A DNA stretch of 18,548 bases, from assembly GCA_003154635.1 (NCBI GenBank), contig PMDX01000307.1, positions 2,210-20,757 on the forward strand, read 5' to 3'. Positions 6,823 to 13,002 of the stretch are shown here, piece after piece; position 1 is the first letter of the stretch, and the number at the start of each line of letters is the position of its first letter. Both the position numbers and the translations under genes were made by a program. The notes under the pieces were generated by a model. The model was not told the DNA's origin, searched no databases, and saw only the letters and a program-made list of their open reading frames with translations. The DNA comes from Actinomycetota bacterium (GTDB lineage: Bacteria; Actinomycetota; Geothermincolia; Fen-727; Anoxymicrobiaceae).

Positions 6823-8079
6823 ATGGATTACGACGTCAAGGATCTGTCCCTGGCGCCCGAAGGCAAAGCTCGTATAGAGTGGGCCGGCCTGGAGATGAAC
6901 GTTCTCGAGACGATCCGCGAACGTTTCGAGAAGGAAAAGCCGCTCGCCGGAGCCAAAATCGGCGCTTGCCTCCACGTCACTACCGAGACAGCCAACCTCA
7001 TGATTGCTCTCAAGGCCGGGGGAGCCGAGGCTTTCCTCTGCGCCAGCAATCCGCTATCGACGCAGGACGATGTCGCGGCTTCGCTTGTGCAGGATTATGG
7101 GATAGAGGTCTTCGCGATAAACGGCGAGGATAACGATACCTATTACAAGCACATCGACAGCGTGCTCGCAAAACAGCCTCAAATAACGATGGACGACGGC
7201 GCCGACCTGCTGACGACGCTCCACACCAAGTACAAAGAGCAGGCCACCAGGGTAATTGCCGGTACCGAGGAGACGACCACTGGGGTCATCCGCCTCGTGA
7301 GCATGGAGCAGAGCGGAGTGCTCCTCTATCCCGTTATCGCCGTCAACAACGCTGATACAAAGCACTACTTCGACAACAGGTATGGTACGGGCCAGTCGAC
7401 GATAGACGGCATCATCAGGGCGACCAACCTCCTGCTGGCGGGCAAGGTGTTAGTGGTATTCGGATACGGTTGGTGTGGGCGAGGCATCGCCACAAGAGCG
7501 ATGGGTCACGGGTCTCACGTCATAGTCATCGAGGTCGACGCGCTCAGGGCTCTCCAGGCGGTCATGGACGGATTTACTGTCAAGACCTCGCTTGAGGCCG
7601 CAAAAGTGGGCGACATATTCGTCACCGCGACCGGTGATACCGGCTGCCTGCGCGCCGAGCACTTTGAGGTCATGAAGGACCGGGCGGTCGTATGCAACTC
7701 GGGCCATTTCGACGTCGAGATAGATATCCCGGCGCTCGAGAAGATGTCGGAGACCAGGCGGACTGTGCGCAAGTACGTCGAGGAGTTCAAGATGCCCGAC
7801 GGCAAGAGGGTCTATCTGCTGGCCGAGGGCCGGCTGGTGAACCTGGCCGCCGCCGAGGGGCACCCTGCGAGCGTAATGGACATGAGCTTCGCTAACCAGG
7901 CGCTTTCCGCCGAATACGTTTTCACGCACGCGGACCAACTGGAAACGAAAGTCTACGACGTGCCGAAGGATATCGACAGCGAGATCGCGCGCCTCAAGCT
8001 CGAGACCATGGGTGTGACCATCGACTCGCTTACTCCCGAACAGGAGAAGTACCTCCGGAGCTGGACGATAGGAACTTAG
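6823..8079 (+). CDS. ahcY: adenosylhomocysteinase (S-adenosyl-L-homocysteine hydrolase)
   Basis: A cytoplasmic NAD-dependent hydrolase converting S-adenosylhomocysteine to homocysteine plus adenosine, which relieves product inhibition of methyltransferases. The 418-residue length and C-terminus lacking the usual Lys-Pro-x-x-Tyr-Arg-Tyr tail match the short thermophile/archaeal-type subfamily. Seen: HVTTETANL (51-59), MDDGAD with the catalytic Asp pair (123-128), GTEETTTG (147-154), ADTKHYFDN (177-185) with Lys180/Asp184, and the NAD loop GYGWCGRG (214-221). ATG 6823 is preceded by AAGGGG with good spacing. Its stop codon abuts the ATG of the aldolase-like gene directly, implying translational coupling. 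Relatives in methanogens act on S-inosylhomocysteine, so substrate is not fully certain. Confidence 0.95.
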   Translation: MDYDVKDLSLAPEGKARIEWAGLEMNVLETIRERFEKEKPLAGAKIGACLHVTTETANLMIALKAGGAEAFLCASNPLSTQDDVAASLVQDYGIEVFAINGEDNDTYYKHIDSVLAKQPQITMDDGADLLTTLHTKYKEQATRVIAGTEETTTGVIRLVSMEQSGVLLYPVIAVNNADTKHYFDNRYGTGQSTIDGIIRATNLLLAGKVLVVFGYGWCGRGIATRAMGHGSHVIVIEVDALRALQAVMDGFTVKTSLEAAKVGDIFVTATGDTGCLRAEHFEVMKDRAVVCNSGHFDVEIDIPALEKMSETRRTVRKYVEEFKMPDGKRVYLLAEGRLVNLAAAEGHPASVMDMSFANQALSAEYVFTHADQLETKVYDVPKDIDSEIARLKLETMGVTIDSLTPEQEKYLRSWTIGT

Positions 8080-8670
8080 ATGTCTTCAATCGAGCCGCAG
8101 GAACTTGAGCAACTTCAACAAGCCGGAAGGCGCATGTACGCGAGCGGACTGACGACGGGCACGCTCGGCTCCATCGGAGTGCGCCTGCCCGGTGGAGCGG
8201 TGGCCGTGACCGCCGTGGGCACGCGAATAGGGCAGCTAAACAGCAAGGATTTCCTCGTGCTGGACAGTAACCGCCAGCCAATCAGGCAGAACGGACGGGG
8301 CGCGGTGATGGACGCCAAGATGCTCACCGCGGTTCTCGAGATTCAGCCGGCCGCGGGCTCGGTCATCCGCGTGACTTCGCCGCATACGACCGCACTCGCA
8401 CGGAGTGGCGAAGAGCTCATTCGGCGGTCCGAAGAGATGCTGGAAGCCGTAGGCGGGGTCGCGTTTGTGCCTTATTTCAGGCCCGGGACCGTCGGGCTCG
8501 CCGGCGCGGTATCCGAGGCTCTGCGGACCAACCGTGCAGCTATCATAGAGGGTCAGGGCGCCGTGCTTTGGGGCACGGACATAGACGACGCGGTCGACTG
8601 CGCCGAAGCACTGGAGGCGGCCGCGAAGGTCATCTTCATCCTGAACGGCAAGGACGACGCCGAGTACTAA
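8080..8670 (+). CDS. class II aldolase/adducin-fold protein lacking the zinc site
   Basis: The 196-residue length and an ungapped match to the class II aldolase fold are clear: GTLGSIGVR (27-35) aligns with the usual GTSGNISVR, VTAVG (43-47) with ITPSG, TSPHTTALA (99-107) with THSPYATALA, and EGQGAVLWG (157-165) with xNHGVVVWG. Active-site residues have nevertheless changed throughout. The two zinc His of the HTH motif are Arg97 and Thr99, the third zinc His is Gln159, the catalytic Glu is Asp78, and the phosphate-binding Asn and Ser are Ser31 and Val46. By known chemistry it cannot be a metal-dependent aldolase. It starts with the ATG touching the ahcY stop codon and ends 12 bases before mtnA, so it is co-translated with both. 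Function is unknown: a pseudoenzyme partner, a binding protein, or a lyase with a different mechanism. Confidence 0.8.
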   Translation: MSSIEPQELEQLQQAGRRMYASGLTTGTLGSIGVRLPGGAVAVTAVGTRIGQLNSKDFLVLDSNRQPIRQNGRGAVMDAKMLTAVLEIQPAAGSVIRVTSPHTTALARSGEELIRRSEEMLEAVGGVAFVPYFRPGTVGLAGAVSEALRTNRAAIIEGQGAVLWGTDIDDAVDCAEALEAAAKVIFILNGKDDAEY

Positions 8671-8682
8671 GGGAGCCGCCAC

Positions 8683-9732
8683 GTGCTCGAGCATGTCCTA
8701 GGCGACACAATATACTTTGAAGACAACGTCCTTTTTCTCCTTGACCAGACTCTTCTGCCTACGCTGACGATCTACCTCGAGCTCCAGACGCCGGACGAAG
8801 TGGTCGACGCGATCAAGCGGTTGGCTGTCAGGGGTGCCATGGCGATAGGGATCGCAGGAGCTTACGGCGCGCTGCTGGGCGCACTGGGAGCACGCACCGG
8901 GAACCCGGCGGGTATCGCCATAGCCACACGCGAAGCCATAGCACACATCTCCGCCTCGCGACCTACCGCCCGCAACCTCTTCTGGGCCCTGGAAAGGATG
9001 GAGGAGGCTCTCGAGCAAGGGTCCGGCGACGAGCCTGAGGCATTGGTCGAGAGGCTCCACGAGCGCGCCGACGAGATAGCGCTCGACACGATCGAGACCA
9101 ACCGCGCGCTGGCCACCGTCGGCCAGCAGCTCATCACCGAGGGCATAAGCGTTCTCACGCACTGCAACTCCGGGCCACTGGCGGCTCTCAGGTACGGAAC
9201 CGCGCTCGGAGTGCTGATAGAGGCTCACCGGCTGGGTAAGCATATTCACGTCTATGCCGACGAGACGCGGCCTCTCCTTCAGGGATCCCGCCTCACGGCG
9301 TGGGAGCTCGGTACATCGGGAGTGCCTTATACGATCCTTCCCGACAACGCGGCCGCTGCTCTCATGAAGCAGGGGCGGGTCGACGCAGTCATGACGGGAG
9401 CTGACCGCATCGCATCGAACGGGGACACCGCGAACAAGATCGGCACGTACTCGATCGCCGTCCTGGCGAGGGTCCACGGCATCCCGTTCTACATCGCCGC
9501 TCCTGGCTCGACGATCGACATGGCGTGCGCGGCCGGCGCCGACATGGTCATAGAGGAGCGCAACGCGGAGGAGCTCCGAAACTGCGGAGGCGCTCAGACC
9601 GCGCCGAGGAACGCTCCCGCATTCAATCCCGCATTCGATATCACTCCTGCCGAATACATAGCGGCGATTGTCACCGAAAAGGGCATCATCCGGCCACCGT
9701 ACGAGAAGAACCTTCGCGTGTTCGGTGAATAA
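8683..9732 (+). CDS. mtnA: S-methyl-5-thioribose-1-phosphate isomerase
   Basis: A 349-residue aldose-ketose isomerase of the eIF2B-related family, converting 5-methylthioribose 1-phosphate (or 5-deoxyribose 1-phosphate) to the ribulose 1-phosphate in the methionine salvage or DHAP shunt pathway. Length and motifs are standard: RGAMAIGIAGAYG (50-62), THCNSG with the catalytic Cys161, DETRPLLQGSRLTAWEL (193-209), TGADRI with the catalytic Asp241, and NGDTANKIGTY (246-256). The GTG start at 8683 has AAGGGA upstream. It follows the aldolase-like gene by 12 bases, and two stop triplets (TAA, TAG) close it. eIF2B-like ribose 1,5-bisphosphate isomerases are relatives, but the Cys/Asp pair and length favour MtnA. 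Confidence 0.93.
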   Translation: MLEHVLGDTIYFEDNVLFLLDQTLLPTLTIYLELQTPDEVVDAIKRLAVRGAMAIGIAGAYGALLGALGARTGNPAGIAIATREAIAHISASRPTARNLFWALERMEEALEQGSGDEPEALVERLHERADEIALDTIETNRALATVGQQLITEGISVLTHCNSGPLAALRYGTALGVLIEAHRLGKHIHVYADETRPLLQGSRLTAWELGTSGVPYTILPDNAAAALMKQGRVDAVMTGADRIASNGDTANKIGTYSIAVLARVHGIPFYIAAPGSTIDMACAAGADMVIEERNAEELRNCGGAQTAPRNAPAFNPAFDITPAEYIAAIVTEKGIIRPPYEKNLRVFGE

Positions 9733-9750
9733 TAGCGCCGGGTCCTGAGG

Positions 9751-9760
9751 CTGACGTCAG
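9751..9760. promoter_or_regulatory. 10-base perfect palindrome between mtnA and the pyrophosphorylase
   Basis: CTGACGTCAG is a perfect palindrome in the 63-base gap. It could be an operator half-pair or chance; nothing else in the gap stands out. Confidence 0.2.
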
Positions 9761-9795
9761 TTGCCGATTTCGTTCGACTGAGTCTGGGAGGGCTG

Positions 9796-10905
9796 ATGAA
9801 TGAAAAGGCGATGATCCTTGCTGCCGGCCTGGGCACCAGGCTGATGCCGCTCACCAACGACATCGCGAAGCCGATGGTGCCCATCGTCAACATTCCCGTC
9901 ATGGAGCACATCCTCAGACTTCTCGCCCGTTGTGGCTTCAAAGAGGCGGTCGCCAACCTGCATTGCCTTCCCGAGGACATAACCGGCTTCTTCGAGGACG
10001 GTTCGCGCTGGGGCCTCGACCTGCGCTACTCCCTCGAGGAGCGCCTGATGGGAACCGCCGGAGGCGTGAAAAAATGCGAGGATTTCCTCGGAAGCGACAC
10101 GTTCATCGTAATCAGCGGTGACGCGCTCACCGACGTCGACCTACGCGAGTTCCTCGAGTTCCATGCGGATAGAGGCGCGCTCGCGTCCATGGTTGTGACA
10201 CCGGTGACCGAGACGTCCAGGTACGGGATAGTGCTCGCCGATGATGATGGCCTTGTGACCGGGTTCCAGGAGAAGCCGCCGGAAGCCGAGGCGCTGAGCA
10301 ACGTGGCAAACTCCGGCATCTATGCTTTTGAGCCGGAGGTCTTCGACCTCATCCCGTCGGACAGGCCGTACGACTTCGGCCGTGAAGTCTTCCCGCTCCT
10401 GGTCGAACGCGGGGAAGCACTTTTCGCCTGGACCCATTCCTGCTACTGGAACGATGTCGGCAGCATCGAGGAGTACCAGCGGGGCAACTTCGACGCGCTC
10501 GAGGGCAGGGTCCGGGTGGACATGCCGGGCAGGGAGGTCGCCCCGGGCGTCTGGGTCGGAGCCGACACTCGCATTAACCGAGATGTCATAATGACTCCTC
10601 CCGTCTGCATCGGCGACCGCAGCATCATCGAAGAGGGGGCACGTCTGCTCGGCCCCGTCATCGTCGGCCCTGACACGGTCGTGAGCGGGGGAGCGGTCCT
10701 CTACCGCGGCATAAAATGGGGCGGCGGGTACATCGGGCGCGACGCGAGCCTCCTTGGAAGCATAGTCGGCAAAGGCTCGCGCATTGGAAAAGGCGCGGTA
10801 CTCTTGGACGGCAGCGTGATCGGAAGCGGTTCGGTGATCGACGATGGCATAGTGATAGACCCAAGTGTTAAAATCGTGCCGGACACCATTATCGACGGAG
10901 GGTGA
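9796..10905 (+). CDS. NDP-sugar pyrophosphorylase with left-handed beta-helix domain (second paralogue)
   Basis: A 369-residue nucleotidyltransferase paralogous to the product of 850-1965. Seen: LAAGLGTRLMPLT (8-20), IAKPMVPIVN (23-32), the metal-binding SGDALTDVD (107-115), and a C-terminal half (from about 250) of hexapeptide repeats. ATG 9796 follows GGGAGGG. The fold and motifs fit mannose-1-phosphate guanylyltransferase or a glucose-1-phosphate nucleotidyltransferase; context (mutase and PGI/PMI upstream) slightly favours mannose. It is isolated from the other sugar genes by the nucleoside salvage run, so it may serve a different glycan. The 89-base gap after it (10906-10994) shows only a ribosome site for the next gene. 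Confidence 0.86.
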   Translation: MNEKAMILAAGLGTRLMPLTNDIAKPMVPIVNIPVMEHILRLLARCGFKEAVANLHCLPEDITGFFEDGSRWGLDLRYSLEERLMGTAGGVKKCEDFLGSDTFIVISGDALTDVDLREFLEFHADRGALASMVVTPVTETSRYGIVLADDDGLVTGFQEKPPEAEALSNVANSGIYAFEPEVFDLIPSDRPYDFGREVFPLLVERGEALFAWTHSCYWNDVGSIEEYQRGNFDALEGRVRVDMPGREVAPGVWVGADTRINRDVIMTPPVCIGDRSIIEEGARLLGPVIVGPDTVVSGGAVLYRGIKWGGGYIGRDASLLGSIVGKGSRIGKGAVLLDGSVIGSGSVIDDGIVIDPSVKIVPDTIIDGG

Positions 10906-10994
10906 CCCGGGACTGGCGCTCTCCAACTCTTTCAAACCTCTCCACGTGAACAAACATACTGTCCGTGCGGCTCCGGAAAGGGGAGGTTGGCCTC

Positions 10995-11669
10995 ATGCGC
11001 ATCTCGTCTCTCAGTGAAGAGCTCCTCGACCTTGTCTACCCGTCCAGTTGTATCGGCTGCGGCTCAGCCGGCTGTTCACTGTGCGAGAGCTGTTTCGTGT
11101 CGCTCGCGGGTCAGTCTCATGTCGGAGAACTTGACCCCCATGGTGACGGTACACCTGCGGCTATCACCGGGTACCGCGCCGCGTGCGCGTACGAGGGCGT
11201 CGCCAGGAAGATGGTCCTCGGGCTCAAGTCGTCGGCACGCCGTTTCGCCGCCCCCCTCGGTCTTCTGATGGCCGCCGCCTTCGGCAACGACCCGGACTAC
11301 CTGCTGTGCGATTCGGTCTGCTTCGTTCCGTCCGACAGGAAGAAGATCGCCCAGCGAGGTTACAACCCTGCCGAGGTGCTCGCCCGCTCGGTTGCCCTTC
11401 ACGTCGACAGGCCGCTCGAGGACCGCCTTCTAAAGGTCAGGAACACGCTTGACCAGGATACGGTCCGTGGAACGGACCGCTGGTCCAACGTCGTCGGGGC
11501 ATTCGCGGTGATGCCCGGCCGCGCCGCCGCCGGGCGCGTCCTACTCGTGGACGATGTTTTGACGACAGGCGCCACCGCCGGCTCCTGCGCGGCCGCCCTG
11601 ATGAAGTCCGGAGCGAGCGAGGTTTTCCTGTTGGTTGCGGCGAAGGCAATATTGAGAAGGGAGGGTTGA
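10995..11669 (+). CDS. comF: ComF family amidophosphoribosyltransferase-like protein
   Basis: A 224-residue protein with an N-terminal zinc-finger-like cluster (Cys19, Cys22, Cys27, Cys30, Cys33) and a C-terminal phosphoribosyltransferase domain containing the PRPP motif VLLVDDVLTTGATA (182-195). RGYNPAEVLAR (121-131) is also a ComF hallmark. In naturally transformable bacteria ComFC acts with the ComFA helicase during uptake of single-stranded DNA; in others the role is unclear. I chose ATG 10995 because AAAGGGGAGG (10977-10986) lies 8 bases upstream. A GTG at 10965 would add 10 residues but has no ribosome site. comF upstream of hpf and secA is a conserved order in Actinobacteria and, together with flgM, in Bacillus. 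Confidence 0.88.
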   Translation: MRISSLSEELLDLVYPSSCIGCGSAGCSLCESCFVSLAGQSHVGELDPHGDGTPAAITGYRAACAYEGVARKMVLGLKSSARRFAAPLGLLMAAAFGNDPDYLLCDSVCFVPSDRKKIAQRGYNPAEVLARSVALHVDRPLEDRLLKVRNTLDQDTVRGTDRWSNVVGAFAVMPGRAAAGRVLLVDDVLTTGATAGSCAAALMKSGASEVFLLVAAKAILRREG

Positions 11670-11865
11670 CCCTCGCCATCAGGAAGGAATAGTACTAAAA
11701 TCCCCCTTGTAGTACATTTCGGGAGTGCCGGGGGGCACGGGCGAGCCGATTATTCACCCGAATAGACTATTTTTGTCGTCAGGTAAGGTGTGGAGGAGGG
11801 CGCCACGCGAATGGTTTTGCAGCTTTGGCTCTAAAGGTGTTTTAGCTCCCCGGAGTAGATGTCGA
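11670..11865 (+). other. non-coding gap between comF and flgM with several small hairpins
   Basis: No convincing ORF lies here. Candidate pairings are GTACTA/TAGTAC (11692-11697, 11710-11715), GTGCC/GGCAC (11725-11729, 11734-11738, loop GGGG), and an outer TTCGGG/CCCGAA (11718-11723, 11757-11762), followed by a short ATTTTTG run near 11769. These could be a weak termination region for the upstream operon or a structured leader. I could not assign a family. Confidence 0.4.
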
Positions 11866-11885
11866 TGGTATACTTGAAATCGACA
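11860..11885 (+). promoter_or_regulatory. candidate extended -10 promoter inside an inverted repeat, upstream of the FlgM-like gene
   Basis: TGGTATACT (11866-11874) matches an extended -10 element (TGnTATAAT, one mismatch). It sits in the loop of a 7-base inverted repeat, TGTCGAT (11860-11866) and ATCGACA (11879-11885), which could be an operator. No good -35 is visible, as is common for extended -10 promoters. The transcript would begin about 50 bases before the ATG. Confidence 0.4.
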
Positions 11886-11930
11886 CGGGAAGCAAGCTAG
11901 AGCGTGTGGACCTGTTGCGGGTGAGGAAAA

Positions 11931-12200
11931 ATGCAGTTATCTGACAGAGAAATACAGAACACGCTGGACCTTCTGCGAAAGAAGCAGGCAATGGGTCAGC
12001 GTGAAGAGACGGCGACGCTGACCGCCGAAGAGATCGAGGACATCCAGCAAGTCGTCAAGAAGATCGACGAAGTACCCCCTATCCGCCAGGACAGGGTGGA
12101 AAAAGTTCGCAAGGCTCTCGAGACCTCGAGCTATAACGTGACCGGCGACGACGTGGCGAAGAAGCTGATCGGTCGTATGATAAGCGACAAGCTGATCTAA
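11931..12200 (+). CDS. flgM: FlgM-like anti-sigma-28 factor
   Basis: An 89-residue soluble protein whose C-terminal half fits FlgM, the inhibitor of the flagellar sigma factor FliA/SigD: IRQDRVEKVRKALETSSYNV (51-70) followed by TGDDVAKKLIGRM matches the family pattern R-x-x-R-V-x-x-(L/V)-(K/R)-x-A-(I/L)-x-x-x-x-Y and the D-x-V-A-x-K-(L/M) helix. The N-terminal half is rich in Gln, Glu and Lys and likely disordered, as in FlgM. ATG 11931 follows GGGTGAGG. No flagellar structural gene is in the window. The position near comF is as in Bacillus, where comFC is followed by flgM, but the hook and flagellin genes that follow there are missing here. Confidence 0.72.
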   Translation: MQLSDREIQNTLDLLRKKQAMGQREETATLTAEEIEDIQQVVKKIDEVPPIRQDRVEKVRKALETSSYNVTGDDVAKKLIGRMISDKLI

Positions 12201-12227
12201 GGCACTCGAGGAACGATCCGTACCAAC

Positions 12228-12256
12228 TTGTTTAATCACTCCCTCCGCGTTACCAT
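12228..12256 (+). promoter_or_regulatory. candidate promoter for the structured RNA
   Basis: TTGTTT (12228-12233) and TACCAT (12251-12256) at 17-base spacing give a fair vegetative promoter (3 and 4 of 6 matches), putting the start near 12263, just before the RNA closing helix at 12289. It lies 28 bases past the FlgM-like stop codon. Confidence 0.3.
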
Positions 12257-12286
12257 CATTCTGGTTTCTCTTGCGAATCGTAATTT

Positions 12287-12510
12287 GTGTTCGGGTCTCG
12301 GTCTGTGGTTGAAAGTCGATGCCAGTCGCAGGCGAAACGACCCACGTAAGGCAACTAATGGTTGCTGAGCATGGTGCGGCTTAGGGGTAAGTCCTGCCCC
12401 CTCCAAAGGGGAGAAGTGGGCGTGGTCCTGTACAGCAGAACGGGGTTGCAAACTCTCAGCAGGCGAGTGTGGGGCCAAAGACCAGGTCAGCGGGACCCGA
12501 ACCTTTTTTT
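12287..12510 (+). ncRNA. structured RNA, candidate raiA-motif RNA
   Basis: A long closing helix pairs 12289-12299 (GTTCGGGTCTC) with 12492-12502 (GGGACCCGAAC), 11 pairs with one G-T, and a T7 run follows at 12504-12510. Nested inside, 12300-12308 (GGTCTGTGG) pairs with 12475-12483 (CCAAAGACC) with one mismatch, and 12363-12369 can pair with 12455-12461 (core GCTGAG/CTCAGC). Internal hairpins include GTCG/CGAC with GCC/GGC (12315-12341), GCAAC/GTTGC (12351-12365, which competes in part with the preceding helix) and AGGGG/CCCCT (12383-12402). Conserved-looking single-stranded strings such as TTGAAAGT and GGTAAGTCC lie between. No ORF of quality covers it. Its length, multibranch form, terminal T run and place upstream of csp and hpf (raiA) fit the raiA-motif RNA known upstream of raiA in Firmicutes and Actinobacteria. 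The family name is inference; the structure is seen. Confidence 0.75.
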
Positions 12511-12511
12511 C
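12489..12511 (+). terminator. T-run terminator formed by the closing helix of the structured RNA
   Basis: The 3' arm of the long closing helix (12492-12502) is followed after one C by seven T residues (12504-12510). The pairing partner is about 190 bases upstream, so this is an intrinsic-like 3' end of a folded RNA and not a simple hairpin. Confidence 0.55.
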
Positions 12512-12677
12512 TCCGAAACCGCAAGGTGCTGTGCCGGGCTGGAGTGCTCGCGAAACATCGCGGTCGCGGATAGGCTTCGCCGGATTGGCTGTCGGCCTGA
12601 GCCTCGCGCTGGGCTCGGTAGACACCAATTGCCTCGTATGGTAACCTACCGAAAACGGTTTGGGACTGGGGGAGAGA
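12512..12677 (+). promoter_or_regulatory. leader region of the cold shock gene with a stem-loop
   Basis: The rest of the 477-base gap lacks a coding signal. A stem-loop pairs CGGTAG (12616-12621) with CTACCG (12646-12651) and, after a small internal loop, ACCA (12624-12627) with TGGT (12639-12642). It ends 26 bases before the GTG start of the cold shock gene. Cold shock mRNAs often carry structured 5' leaders, so a regulatory role is plausible but not shown. Confidence 0.4.
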
Positions 12678-12881
12678 GTGGAATCTGGAGTTGTAAAGTG
12701 GTTTAACCCGGAGAAGGGGTTCGGCTTCATCGAGCGCGAGAACGGGGACGACGTTTTCGTCCACTTCTCGGACATACAGGCCGATGGCTATAGAACCTTG
12801 AACGAGGGCGAGGCAGTACAGTTTGAAGTTGTTGAAGGAGACAGGGGTCCTAAGGCGACCCAAGTCACCAGGCAAAGCTGA
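12678..12881 (+). CDS. cold shock protein, CspA family
   Basis: A 67-residue OB-fold nucleic-acid-binding protein acting as an RNA chaperone. The two RNA-binding motifs are present: KGFGFI (15-20) as RNP1 and VFVHFS (28-33) as RNP2, after the typical GVVKWFNPE start. I prefer GTG 12678 because GGGGGAG (12668-12674) precedes it and it gives the usual 66-67 residue length; a TTG at 12660 would add six residues without a better ribosome site. It sits between the structured RNA and hpf, both linked to translation under stress. Confidence 0.93.
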   Translation: MESGVVKWFNPEKGFGFIERENGDDVFVHFSDIQADGYRTLNEGEAVQFEVVEGDRGPKATQVTRQS

Positions 12882-12903
12882 TCAAGAATCGAGCTTTTAT
12901 TTA

Positions 12904-12942
12904 GCAACCCCATTCTTACCATAGGGTTTAAGATGGGGTTGC
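12904..12942 (+). other. stable stem-loop between csp and hpf
   Basis: GCAACCCCAT (12904-12913) pairs perfectly with ATGGGGTTGC (12933-12942), extended after one bulged T by CTTA/TAAG, giving about 14 pairs and a 10-base loop. No T run follows on either strand, so it is unlikely to be a simple intrinsic terminator. It may stabilise the csp transcript 3' end or reduce read-through into hpf. Confidence 0.6.
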
Positions 12943-12961
12943 ACTCTTGATACGGGACAGT

Positions 12962-12988
12962 GAGCGAGTGACCAGGCAAAGTTAGCTT
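12962..12988 (+). pseudogene. possible remnant of a duplicated csp 3' end
   Basis: ACCAGGCAAAG occurs at the csp 3' end and again at 12971-12981. In the second place the frame reads V-T-R-Q-S-stop, the same last five residues and stop position as the cold shock protein but with different codons and stop (TAG for TGA). This could be a decayed tandem csp copy or chance; upstream similarity fades immediately. Confidence 0.25.
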
Positions 12989-13002
12989 CGGAGGTATTCG
13001 GG

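Noticed and set aside
8080..8670. L-fuculose-phosphate aldolase or MtnB dehydratase
   Set aside because: Both need the three zinc His, which are Arg, Thr and Gln here.
11745..11752. Sigma-28 promoter -10 element (GCCGATTA) before the FlgM-like gene
   Set aside because: It resembles the flagellar -10 box, but no TAAA-type -35 is at the right distance upstream.
12287..12510. tmRNA, RNase P RNA or cyclic di-GMP riboswitch
   Set aside because: No ACCA-type tmRNA end or tag frame, no RNase P conserved regions, and no GEMM-type core; the form and place fit a raiA-type RNA better.
12236..12875. Overlapping minus-strand frames (179 and 139 codons) and a 114-codon plus-strand frame over the structured RNA
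   Set aside because: No motif, no convincing ribosome site, and the DNA shows long-range base pairing typical of RNA, plus the known cold shock gene on the other strand.
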